Below are positions 1 to 6,763 of a DNA stretch of 8,739 nt, piece after piece. Made by a program: the position numbers and the translations under genes. Position 1 is the first letter of the stretch. Every line of letters starts with the position of its first letter. The notes below the pieces were generated by a model that was given only the letters and a program-made list of their open reading frames with translations, made no database searches and was not told the origin of the DNA. This DNA comes from DATKCT01 sp035513055 (GTDB taxonomy: Bacteria > Verrucomicrobiota > Verrucomicrobiia > Verrucomicrobiales > DEV007), in the NCBI GenBank assembly GCA_035513055.1, contig DATKCT010000172.1:1-8739 (forward strand), given 5' to 3'.

Positions 1-1
1 C

Positions 2-256
2 ATGTCCATCACGCTCGATGTTGACGACCTGCCATTGTCCGCCCTGCCGCTCGGGCCGGGCGAACGCGAGCGGCACATGCAGATCGAACTCGCCTGCCGC
101 TACTATGCGAAGCGCTGGCTGAGCTTCGGCCTCGCCGCGCGCATGGCGGCGCTCGACCATTACGCATTCGCCTGCGAACTCGCCGAGCGTGACATCCCGA
201 GAAACTACACCATGGAGGACGCCCTCCATGACATCGCGGATGCTCGTCGTCAGTAA
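2..256 (+). CDS. UPF0175 family antitoxin-like protein
   Basis: An 84-residue protein resembling the UPF0175 family, small antitoxins usually encoded just upstream of DUF3368/PIN-type toxins. Seen: a short beta-like N-terminus, a helical stretch at residues 22-37, a helix-turn-helix-like block LSFGLAARMAALDHYAF (40-56), and the family-typical ending in which a RDIP segment (63-66) and YTMEDALHD (69-77) precede the stop. Length is normal for the family (about 80-90 residues). The ATG sits one base inside the window, so an upstream start or ribosome binding site cannot be judged. The last 17 bases overlap the start of the toxin reading frame at 240, as expected for a translationally coupled toxin-antitoxin pair. 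By family analogy it would neutralise the toxin and repress its own operon; nothing in the sequence tests this. Confidence 0.8.
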   Translation: MSITLDVDDLPLSALPLGPGERERHMQIELACRYYAKRWLSFGLAARMAALDHYAFACELAERDIPRNYTMEDALHDIADARRQ

Positions 257-730
257 CACCTCCCCGATCTCGAACCTTGCCATCATCGATCGGCTCGATC
301 TCCTGCGCCAACGATATGGCCGCGTCCTGATCCCGCCGCGGTTCGCGAGGAACTCCGCGCTCTTCGCCACCCAGACGGCAATGGCCGCAACGAAGGTGCC
401 ATCAGCGACGGCTGGCTCAGCGTCGAACCGCTGTCCGACGAAGCTGCCGCCGTTTCGCTTTCCGAAGAACTCGATCCCGGCGAAACCGAAGTCATCCAGC
501 TCGCGCGCCAAACGGGGGCAGACAAGATTCTGCTCGATGTCACCCACGCTCGGACTGTTGCGCAGACGCTCGGGTTGAACTTCGCCGGTTTGCTCGGCGA
601 ACTTCTCTTCGCAAAGCAGTCCGGTGCCATCGTCTCCGTCAGAAACGAAATCCACCGGCTGCGTTCTGAGGCGTGTTTTTTCGTTAGCCCCAAAGTGGAA
701 GCCGTAATTGTCGCCGCGGCAGGCGAGTAG
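240..730 (+). pseudogene. DUF3368 (PIN-like) toxin gene, frameshifted
   Basis: Partner toxin of the preceding antitoxin, a DUF3368 protein (PIN-domain-like ribonuclease family). The ATG at 240 opens MLVVSNTSPISNLAIIDRL and runs to VLIPP (about residue 33), exactly like the family N-terminus. The frame then jumps: from 341 the next frame continues VREELRALRHPDGN, then LDPGETEVIQLARQ, ADKILLDVTHARTVAQTLGL and FAGLLGELLFAKQSGAI, ending at TAG 728-730. Restoring one base near 336-341 (for example a G giving IPPAVREEL) yields 163 residues, the normal family length. All domain parts are present, so this is a single-base lesion or a sequencing error, not a deletion. Unrepaired, the frame from 240 continues out of register to a stop at 576-578. 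Asn at residue 6, where canonical PIN domains have Asp, is common in this family. Confidence 0.8.
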
Positions 731-790
731 CACAATCCATCGCCCTCGCCTCGCAAATGCCGATGCACGCCGACTGGCCGGGTCTCTATC

Positions 791-1255
791 TCAAAAAGGA
801 TCCTTCAAAGCTTCGGCATCGGCGCGCGCAGCGGATGCCTTGTTGGAGACATCCAGCGCCTGCACATAGCTCAGGTCTTCCTCCGTCAGCAGGGTAATGG
901 GAAAGACCGGTGGTTTCGTCGTTCCCGATTTCAAGACGCGGATCTTGCCGTCCTTGATCAGGGTCAATGGACGCGGCGCGTTGTCCACCTCCCCTTCTTC
1001 GAAGGCCACCAGCGAGCCGGTGATCGTCCTGCCGTCCGTGCTCGTCCATTGGCGATCCGGACTCACCGCAATGAAGACAGTTTTCTTCACCTCCGTGCGC
1101 TTGACTTCGCTGACGCTGACGCCAGCGCCCACGCCGGAGCCCACACCGCGGGTCTCAAAACGGGTGGGATGCGAGGGAGTGACTGGAGAGGCCGTTTGAG
1201 CGGCGGCAGATCCCACGCCCGTGGCCGCCAGGATGGAGACGATGATCAGACGCAT
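791..1255 (-). CDS. small exported protein with SHD1-like domain
   Basis: A 154-residue protein of unknown function. Residues 1-20 form a clear Sec signal peptide (hydrophobic LIIVSILAATGVG, then AAAQ), so it is probably exported. A Gly/Val-rich linker (38-48) follows. Residues 66-132 resemble the short SHD1-type beta-barrel repeat common in exported Verrucomicrobiota and Planctomycetota proteins: W70 followed by TSTDGRTITGSLVAFEEG, a second strand pair LTLIKDGKIRVL, and the closing FPITLLTEEDLSYVQ (118-132). The C-terminus is Ala-rich and charged. It is convergent with the toxin pseudogene (61 bases apart) and shows no operon partner. No good Shine-Dalgarno sequence is visible before the ATG. 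The domain assignment rests on pattern resemblance only. SHD1-like domains are thought to mediate peptide or protein contacts, but no partner can be named. Confidence 0.7.
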   Translation of the reverse strand: MRLIIVSILAATGVGSAAAQTASPVTPSHPTRFETRGVGSGVGAGVSVSEVKRTEVKKTVFIAVSPDRQWTSTDGRTITGSLVAFEEGEVDNAPRPLTLIKDGKIRVLKSGTTKPPVFPITLLTEEDLSYVQALDVSNKASAARADAEALKDPF

Positions 1256-1881
1256 GACGAGAAACTAACTCAGGAAAGCGACGCGACGCAACCTGATCCT
1301 GAGCAGGACTCATGGCGTTGTGCGTCCGGCTGGCACGGTTTCTGTTGTCGTCGTACGCCAGCGCGAGGTTGTCCCCTCCCGTTGTGGAATTCGCCGCCGT
1401 GAGCTGCTTTTCTGCAACAATGATAGGAACGGCGGGAATTTACGTCGACAGCTTCCCCGGGCCCGATCCCCTCGTCGCTTCGGGACCGGCTCGCCCATCA
1501 GCAGCCACGTATGCACCCTCCAGCCGACCGGTGACACTTCCGCCAACGGTCCCGAAAGCGGCCCGGCTTCGCGCCTGGTTCACCGCGTCCTCCCATTCGC
1601 GGTTATCTCCTCTTCGATGCATGTTATCTGTGGTGTCCCGCTCCGGATCTCGATTCTGAAATCCTCTTCTGCCTTCCTCCGCGTCCTCTGCCTCCTCCTG
1701 TAAGAATCTCCCAATCCTCAACGCTTTGTTACAATTCTTTGCACACCCACCAACCCTTGCCTCTGAGCAGGCGGGAAGACCGGGCTTCGAGAAGCGAATT
1801 CCTGCAGTTCAACTCGATGGAGGCCAGGTTGAGCCGGGGAACCCGCCTCTCGTCATAGGCGAGCAGCTGCGGTCAGAATGG
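1256..1881. other. gene-free stretch with repeat-like sequence
   Basis: 626 bases without a credible gene. Open frames occur on both strands (for example 1320-1703 plus and 1440-1721 minus) but their translations are low-complexity, rich in Arg, Ser and Pro, and match no family I recognise. The stretch at about 1577-1710 has the look of non-coding, dispersed repeat sequence familiar from verrucomicrobial genomes, with pyrimidine-rich tracts on the plus strand (1659-1700). That impression is from memory and cannot be tested here. The right part, 1746-1803, is one copy of a repeat also found at 4050-4107. Confidence 0.5.
1746..1803 (+). repeat. 58-bp dispersed repeat, copy A
   Basis: Aligns without gaps to 4050-4107 with 46 of 58 identical positions by my count. 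Conserved blocks include CCCACCAAC at the left, GGGAAG in the middle and AGAAGCGAATT at the right. A short GCAGT follows in both copies after a one-base offset. This copy lies about 80 bases beyond the stop codon of the minus-strand ceramidase-family gene. It is not part of any recognisable gene. The role is unknown; it could be the edge of a small mobile element or a conserved RNA or regulatory repeat. Confidence 0.6.
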
Positions 1882-3336
1882 CTACTCCCGGTTCGAAGTC
1901 GAAGTGGCGAGCGGGTGCAATTCTTTCAGCATCTCGACAGCGGCTTGAACGAGCAGTTCGCCGGAGCCCGCTGCGCAGCGGGCGCTCACGACCTCGTAGT
2001 TGCCCTGTGGATAGGCTCGCCGGTTTGGGATATAACCCAGGCTGCCGTTCGCTAGCGTGGTGATCATCGTTTGCTGGAACGGTGAATCCAGTTTGAGATC
2101 GAGGCCGAGCTGCACAAAGATTTCCCCGGGCAAGGACACCCAGGCCAAAGCGTCCCCTAACGTGATGACTTGCACTTCGCCTTTGAGCGGTTTGCCCTTG
2201 CGGGAGTGCACGTCGAGCAGCTTGTGGGCGTGTACGAGCTTTATGAAGCCGCCGGGATCGGAGTCGCGCATTTCCCGGACCGTGAGCCGTGCAGCCTCGA
2301 CTTCCGTTGCGTCGATGGGAGCGAGCGGCAATTCGACGATCTGTTGGCGTACTTGTAAGGGACCATCGCTCGCTGGCGCTAATCGCGGCCAATTGCGCAA
2401 GACTTCTCCGGCCAAGACAATACCCATGCGGGCGGCGTTCGCATGACCCTTCTGCGGAATGGGCCAGTGGACATCGACGTGGTTGACGTCGCCGCAGGTT
2501 CCGGCGGTCCACAACGTCACGTGATCTTGGCCGAGCACCCTCGCGAGGCTGTCGCTCAAGGCGAAGGGAAGGTCGGCGGAGATCTGGTTGCCGCCTACGT
2601 TGTCGAGATGCACAGCGTAATTCACATAGGTGGCGAGCGATCGTTGCTGCGAGGTCTCAAAGTGCACTACGGGCACTTGGGGATCGACCGGACCGGCTGG
2701 TTTGAGGATGCCAGGATTTCCCTTGCCGGGATTCCAGCCCACCGACCCGTCGCGCATGTGGAAGCGCCGGTTGAAGACGAGGTTTTCCTCACGCCCGACA
2801 GCGGCCGACACGCGGACCGGCTGGCGCCTTGCGTGCGCTTCGCGGACGCTCTGTGCGATCAACTGGGGGAGCGCTTTGGAGAAATCAAGTGCCGCAGCGT
2901 CCGGCTCGTCGCGTTCGACGTCGCCCGGATCAGACGTGGGCAGGACCGGTCCGGTGTGCGCGTGGGTGGCGCTGATCATCACGTGCCCAGCGGGAATGCC
3001 CGTCTCGTCCTCGATCAAGGCGCGCGCTTGTTCCACCCATTCGCGGCGCGTGCTGATGAGATCCAAACTGACCAGCGCCGCCTTCTCGCCGTCACGTTCG
3101 AATACGAGAGCGCGGGAATACAAGTCGTCGTGAACGGCTTCGGCGCCGCGGGCGTGGTAGTACCCGGCGAGAGGAACGCCGATTGGGGGTGTAATTCTTA
3201 CTTGAGCCGCTCCGGCCAAGAGTCCGGCTCCATACGCTCCGGCGCAAAACTGGAGCAGGAGCAGGCTCAAAATGAGGCGCCAGCCCAAATGCTGCCGGTG
3301 ACATTCTACGCAGGCCAGGTTCATGGTGCGCATCAT
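1882..3336 (-). CDS. secreted neutral/alkaline ceramidase family hydrolase
   Basis: A 484-residue member of the neutral/alkaline non-lysosomal ceramidase family: zinc amidases that split the N-acyl bond of ceramide, or of related lipids in divergent members. A signal peptide is visible (hydrophobic LILSLLLLQF at 21-30, then CAGAYGA), so it acts outside the cytoplasm. After it come RITPPIGVPLAGYYHARG (47-64), the metal motif SATHAHTGP (122-130, H125 and H127), NYAVHLDNVGG (239-249, H243), CGDVNHVD (281-288), LPGE (402-405, E405) and GYIPNRRAYPQGNYE (434-448, Y435). H125, H243, E405 and Y435 fit the four zinc ligands known from the Pseudomonas enzyme. At 484 residues it is shorter than classic bacterial ceramidases (about 640-670) and lacks their C-terminal domain, so the substrate is uncertain. 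Starts at 3336, 3333 or 3324 are possible. The last (MNLACVECHR) is attractive because the codons before it are shared with a transposase remnant. Confidence 0.88.
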   Translation of the reverse strand: MMRTMNLACVECHRQHLGWRLILSLLLLQFCAGAYGAGLLAGAAQVRITPPIGVPLAGYYHARGAEAVHDDLYSRALVFERDGEKAALVSLDLISTRREWVEQARALIEDETGIPAGHVMISATHAHTGPVLPTSDPGDVERDEPDAAALDFSKALPQLIAQSVREAHARRQPVRVSAAVGREENLVFNRRFHMRDGSVGWNPGKGNPGILKPAGPVDPQVPVVHFETSQQRSLATYVNYAVHLDNVGGNQISADLPFALSDSLARVLGQDHVTLWTAGTCGDVNHVDVHWPIPQKGHANAARMGIVLAGEVLRNWPRLAPASDGPLQVRQQIVELPLAPIDATEVEAARLTVREMRDSDPGGFIKLVHAHKLLDVHSRKGKPLKGEVQVITLGDALAWVSLPGEIFVQLGLDLKLDSPFQQTMITTLANGSLGYIPNRRAYPQGNYEVVSARCAAGSGELLVQAAVEMLKELHPLATSTSNRE

Positions 3337-3439
3337 CGGCGAGTACCGGTCGTTTGGAAAGGAGCACCGCTATTGGAGCATCGTCGGGTCCCATGGTCTG
3401 GCCAACGAAGAGAGCGCCAAGCGACAGGTCCTCTACTGA
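3323..3439 (+). pseudogene. IS1634-like transposase N-terminal remnant
   Basis: A 38-codon open frame reading MVRIIGEYRSFGKEHRYWSI at its start, then VGSHGLANEESAKRQVLY and a TGA at 3437-3439. The core FGKEHRYWSIV and the ending KRQVLY match the conserved N-terminal start of IS1634-type DDE transposases, where VLYLGEIN normally follows. Here the frame stops right after VLY, and no further transposase sequence is found downstream on either strand. It is therefore a fragment of roughly the first 40 of some 500-600 residues. It overlaps the 5' end of the ceramidase-family gene antisense and lies between that gene and hicB, where it replaces the expected hicA. Identification is from motif memory. 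Confidence 0.6.
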
Positions 3440-3466
3440 GGAACTCCCCCGGCCTTTGTAGGGCAT
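3440..3466 (-). pseudogene. possible hicA start, gene body lost
   Basis: An ATG at 3466-3464 shares its A with the TAA stop of hicB (a TAATG overlap), the usual arrangement when hicA follows hicB. The frame starts MPYKGRG, plausible for a HicA N-terminus, but what follows on the minus strand is antisense to the transposase remnant. It has none of the HicA hallmarks, above all no Gly-Ser-His motif. I infer that hicA was cut away after a few codons when the element inserted or was partly deleted. The alternative is chance overlap with an orphan hicB. Confidence 0.35.
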
Positions 3467-3708
3467 TACTCCACCTCGACGGTGGTCAGTAACGACTCGC
3501 CAGCGGCAACCAGATGTTCACTCGCCTCGCGCTTCTCCACCACCCACAATCGGATCAGATCGCGTGCTGCCTCAATGGCGCCCTCCACCCCGCTCCCGTG
3601 AGTCGTAAGACCCAGTGAAGGCACATGGGCGTAGTAGAACCCGGGCAGCCCTTCCCTGTCTTCCACCGGCTCGAGGAGGACACTGTATCGCACCCTACTA
3701 CTCTTCAT
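3466..3708 (-). CDS. hicB: HicB family antitoxin
   Basis: An 80-residue HicB-type antitoxin, which would normally bind and block the HicA RNA interferase. Seen: the first strand VRYSVLLEP (6-14), an aromatic strand GFYYAHVPSLGL (23-34), the turn THGSGVEGAIEAARDLIRLW (36-55) with its long helix, and the acidic ending GESLLTTVEVE (70-80). This is the short form without an added DNA-binding domain. A strong ribosome binding site (AAGGAAG) lies just before the ATG. The partner hicA would be expected directly downstream, but only an overlapping start codon remains before transposase-derived sequence. The antitoxin frame itself is intact, so it may persist as an orphan or act on a HicA encoded elsewhere. 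Confidence 0.85.
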   Translation of the reverse strand: MKSSRVRYSVLLEPVEDREGLPGFYYAHVPSLGLTTHGSGVEGAIEAARDLIRLWVVEKREASEHLVAAGESLLTTVEVE

Positions 3709-3711
3709 GAG

Positions 3712-3718
3712 CTTCCTT
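3712..3718 (-). promoter_or_regulatory. ribosome binding site of hicB
   Basis: On the minus strand AAGGAAG ends three bases before the ATG of hicB. It is the clearest Shine-Dalgarno sequence in the window and supports the start at 3708; most other genes here have none. Confidence 0.65.
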
Positions 3719-4049
3719 GTCTGTCGAGGCCCGCTTCACCGATCGTAGACTCCCTCCCGGCGTTGTCCCGGCCGGCTGACCAGAGTCATGGGTTGGTGGG
3801 GGTTCAAACCTTGCCTTTCCGCCACGCTAGTGTTTCTTGTTCACTGGCTCGGGGGTTTCTCGCGGCGCACTTCCACGAGGCGCTGGCCCGATTCCAACTG
3901 GCGCGTGATCTCTGGCAAGAGCGGTTCGAGCCAACTGAAGAACGCGTCAGAACCCGTAGAATTTCTCTTGCTCCGAGGGAAGAATTCTCTTGAGCCTTGT
4001 TCCCATGAGCTACTCTTACAGTGTTGGGTCTCTTCCTCCCCCCGGAGCC

Positions 4050-4107
4050 CCCACCAACTCTCGCCTTTGGGCAGCCGGGAAGGCAAGGCTGGAAGAAGCG
4101 AATTTCT
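4050..4107 (+). repeat. 58-bp dispersed repeat, copy B
   Basis: Gapless partner of 1746-1803 with 12 mismatches over 58 positions by my count, in the same orientation. It ends 22 bases before the start codon of the exported multidomain protein, so if transcribed it would lie in that gene's leader. Several mismatches are transitions, consistent with old copies of one family. No clear terminal inverted repeats or target duplications were found. Confidence 0.6.
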
Positions 4108-4129
4108 AGCAGTCCCCACCCCAGATCTC

Positions 4130-6763
4130 ATGACAACTCGCCTTACCATTCCGCCCGCCATCCTGGTCTGCTCCTCCTGGATCCTCGCTCCCGCCCTGCT
4201 GGCCGGCCAGTTCAAACGCATCCTCGTCGATGGCAGCTTCGACGATTGGCTTGGAGTGCCGGTCGCTGCGGTGGATGATGCGGATGCGGCGGGAGCCTTC
4301 GATTTCCGGGACGTCGCAATCGCCAACGACGACGACTACCTCTATATCCGGGTCCGCTTGCACGGCGCGGGCGACTACGCGGGCTTTCACCACCAGGTCC
4401 TCGTTGACACCGACGCCGATTCCCTCACCGGCTATTCCTGGGGCGGCCTGGGCGCCGAGCTGTTTGTCGAGGACGGCGTCAGCTACCAGCAGAAGAACGG
4501 TCAGTTCAACGAGGGCCAGGGATCGAACCTGGCCTGGCAAGTCTCTTCCGGAGGCACCTCGAACCAGTTCGAGATGCGCCTCTCCCGGGCGACGCTCGAC
4601 GCGGAGGGCCTGCCTTTCTTCGACGGCGACGAGGTCACGGTTGCAGTTCTCGCCCAGAGCCTCGCTTGGCAGCTGACTGATTCGATCGAGGGCGTTCCCT
4701 ACACCTTCGCCAACCAGCCGGAGATCTTCCATGGAGCCCGGACGCTCGTCGATCTCGAGAACACCTTCTGGTTCTATCAAGAGGTGGGTGATCCCGAGCC
4801 CGACTGGCTGCTCCCGGACTATTTCGGCGATGATACCTGGAAGGGCGGCAATGGATTCTTCAGTTTCGGATTCGCCGGCGGCGCCTACCCGGTGGCAGTT
4901 CAGGTTCCGCTCACCCCAGGCCGGACGACCTACTACTTCCGCACGCCATTTCTCTGGGAGCACGCCGCCGAGGGCGTGGCCCTCCTGGTCGATGCTCACT
5001 TCTCCGATGGCGCCGTGATCTATTTGAACGGAGATCAGGTCCGACGGATCCGGATGCCGGATGGCCCGATCGATGGCGCTACCCAGGCGCTGGCCTCCGC
5101 GCCGGCCCCGGGCGAAGCTGAGATGTTCAGCCTGCCCGCAGCCGCGCTCATCACTGGAGAGAACCTCCTCATGGTGGAAATTCATCAGGCAGCCGACTCA
5201 CGGGATTCGCTGGCCTTCGGCTTGACCTTGACCGCCAACGACAGCGTGCCGCCGAGCCTAGAGGAGCCCGCCAAACCCGTCGACCGCGAAGTCGTCGAGG
5301 GCGAGTCCACCGTCTTCATCCTCGGCACGATCGCCGGCACCGAGCCCTACGAATTCCAGTGGTTCAAGAATGGGGAGGCGATTCCAGGAGCTATCGGCGC
5401 CCGGTTGGAGATTCCCGTCGTCCTGCAGGAGGATGCCGGATCCTATTCGGTCACGGTGAGCAACGCCTCAGGCAGCGTCCAGAGCCGGGAGGCTATCCTC
5501 ACCACGACCGCCCTTCCGGTCTCTTTTGCCAACGAGGCCTGGCCCGCCGATCAGACCCTGACGGAGGGCGAGACCGTCACCCTCCTGATCGACGCCCTCG
5601 GTTCCCCCCCAATGTCCTATCAATGGTACCGGGATGACGTCGCCATCGAGGCCGCCACCGCGGCCTCCCTAACGATCGATCCGGCCCGCCTCGAGGATGC
5701 CGGCCAATACCACGTCACGGTCAGCAACAGGCTGAACAGCCTGACCAGTCGCCGGGCCACGATCACGGTGAACCCAGACCGGATAACTCCCCAGGTCCAG
5801 CGGATTACCGCCGCTTCCGGCACCGTCCTCATCGCCTTCACCGAGCCGATGAACGAGGCCTCCGCGACGGACCCCGCCCACTACGCCATCCCTGGACTCG
5901 CCGTGAGCGGCGCCACCCTCGGCGACGACGGCCGGACCGTCACTCTGGCAACCGATTCCCTGACTTTCGGACAGGTCCATGCCTTGGCGATCGACGGCGT
6001 CGAGGACCTTTTCGGGAATCGCCTCTCCGTGACTCGATTGTTCCGCGCCACCATCCTCATCGACGGTGACTTCTCGGACTGGACAGGCATCGAACCGTCC
6101 GCGACCGACCCGCTTGAGGGTCTGGGCACCGCCTTCAATCGTTTCTGGGTCGTCAACGACGAGGATTATCTCTACCTGCGATTCAGCTTCCACGAGAATA
6201 TCGGCCGGCTTCCCGTCGATTATTACTATCAAATCTTCATTGATGGCGACAACGATCCGGGCACGGGGCTCACCGTTTCAACCATCGGATCCTCCCTGAT
6301 GATCGAGAACGGGAGCGGATGGCTGCAAACCGGGGGCGGCTTCAATGAGGGCAGCATTTCCAACGTCGATTTTCAACTCGCTCCCGAGACAGCCTCGGCC
6401 GAGTTCGAATGCCGCATCGCCCTCTCCAGCGGCAGCGACGGAGTTCCGCTCTTCACCGCCGAAACCCTGGGAATCACCCTCAACCTCGTCTCGACCAGTT
6501 GGGTGGTGGTCGATTCCGGGCCGGCGGAAGCGATCTCCTACCCGCTCGCCGATCTCCCGCCCCTCGTCGATCCCGAACCTCCCACCAGCGCGCCACTAAC
6601 CATCCGCGCCGCCGGAAACCAGCTCGAGGTCCTCTGGGAACAGCGGACGCTGGAGACGAGCGACACCCTGCTCCCGGACAGCTGGGTTCCGGTGCCGGAT
6701 GCCACCAGCCCCTACCTGATCCGCCCCGAGGGGGGGAGCCGGTTCTATCGCGGCCGAGACTGA
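4130..6763 (+). CDS. exported protein with two CBM9-like and Ig-like domains
   Basis: An 877-residue exported protein, probably a cell-surface or secreted glycan-binding scaffold. The ATG at 4130 was chosen because it starts a signal peptide (hydrophobic core about 9-24, ending ALLAG); no Cys lipobox follows. Domains in order: a CBM9/DOMON-like sandwich (about 28-195; ILVDGSFDDW, NDDDYLYIRV, FNEG); a second beta-sandwich of galactose-binding type (about 212-368; YYFRTPF, VIYLNGDQVRR); two Ig-like domains (about 373-459 and 463-548; EDAGSYSVTVSN and EDAGQYHVTVSN); a SwmB/Big-like domain (about 551-640; FTEPMNEASA); a second CBM9-like copy (about 641-808; ILIDGDFSDW, NDEDYLYLRF, FNEG); and a tail ending RFYRGRD as in many verrucomicrobial surface proteins. 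No catalytic domain is recognised. Its stop codon adjoins the start of the next gene, so the two are co-transcribed. No Shine-Dalgarno sequence is visible. Confidence 0.82.
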   Translation: MTTRLTIPPAILVCSSWILAPALLAGQFKRILVDGSFDDWLGVPVAAVDDADAAGAFDFRDVAIANDDDYLYIRVRLHGAGDYAGFHHQVLVDTDADSLTGYSWGGLGAELFVEDGVSYQQKNGQFNEGQGSNLAWQVSSGGTSNQFEMRLSRATLDAEGLPFFDGDEVTVAVLAQSLAWQLTDSIEGVPYTFANQPEIFHGARTLVDLENTFWFYQEVGDPEPDWLLPDYFGDDTWKGGNGFFSFGFAGGAYPVAVQVPLTPGRTTYYFRTPFLWEHAAEGVALLVDAHFSDGAVIYLNGDQVRRIRMPDGPIDGATQALASAPAPGEAEMFSLPAAALITGENLLMVEIHQAADSRDSLAFGLTLTANDSVPPSLEEPAKPVDREVVEGESTVFILGTIAGTEPYEFQWFKNGEAIPGAIGARLEIPVVLQEDAGSYSVTVSNASGSVQSREAILTTTALPVSFANEAWPADQTLTEGETVTLLIDALGSPPMSYQWYRDDVAIEAATAASLTIDPARLEDAGQYHVTVSNRLNSLTSRRATITVNPDRITPQVQRITAASGTVLIAFTEPMNEASATDPAHYAIPGLAVSGATLGDDGRTVTLATDSLTFGQVHALAIDGVEDLFGNRLSVTRLFRATILIDGDFSDWTGIEPSATDPLEGLGTAFNRFWVVNDEDYLYLRFSFHENIGRLPVDYYYQIFIDGDNDPGTGLTVSTIGSSLMIENGSGWLQTGGGFNEGSISNVDFQLAPETASAEFECRIALSSGSDGVPLFTAETLGITLNLVSTSWVVVDSGPAEAISYPLADLPPLVDPEPPTSAPLTIRAAGNQLEVLWEQRTLETSDTLLPDSWVPVPDATSPYLIRPEGGSRFYRGRD

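Larger units (their letters stand above)
3709..4129. other. gene-free upstream region
   Basis: 421 bases between the divergent hicB and the exported multidomain protein gene. The plus-strand frame of the downstream gene stays open back to 3788, but the resulting 114-residue extension is low-complexity Ser/Arg-rich sequence placed ahead of a clear signal peptide, so I treat it as non-coding. A near-direct repeat of AGAATTTCTCTTG and AGAATTCTCTTG lies within about 3957-3994. The right end holds the 58-base repeat copy at 4050-4107. Promoters for both flanking genes should lie here, but I see no convincing -35/-10 pair. Confidence 0.5.

Noticed and set aside
1824..1870. possible terminator hairpins after the ceramidase-family gene
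   Set aside because: Only 4-5 base stems (for example CGCCT with AGGCG) with long loops and no T-run; too weak to call.
1726..2055. 109-residue plus-strand open frame
   Set aside because: It crosses the repeat and the antisense of the ceramidase C-terminus and shows no family resemblance.
3092..3466. 124-residue minus-strand frame as an intact hicA
   Set aside because: Beyond the first few codons it has no HicA motif, and most of it is antisense to the transposase remnant and to the shadow frame of the ceramidase-family gene.
2443..3492. 349-residue plus-strand open frame
   Set aside because: It is antisense to the ceramidase-family gene, whose signal peptide and metal motifs are clear; the translation matches no family and merely reflects GC-rich codon structure.
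3796..3830. tRNA-like T-arm (GGGTTCAAACC) followed by CGCCA
   Set aside because: The stem pairs poorly, and no acceptor, D-arm or anticodon arm can be formed with the sequence upstream.
3788..4129. N-terminal extension of the exported multidomain protein back to 3788
   Set aside because: The extension is Ser/Arg-rich, matches no domain, contains the dispersed repeat and would bury the signal peptide that begins at 4130.
4106..5185. 359-residue minus-strand open frame
   Set aside because: It is antisense to the exported multidomain protein, with Glu/Val/Gly-rich low-information translation typical of the opposite strand of GC-rich genes.
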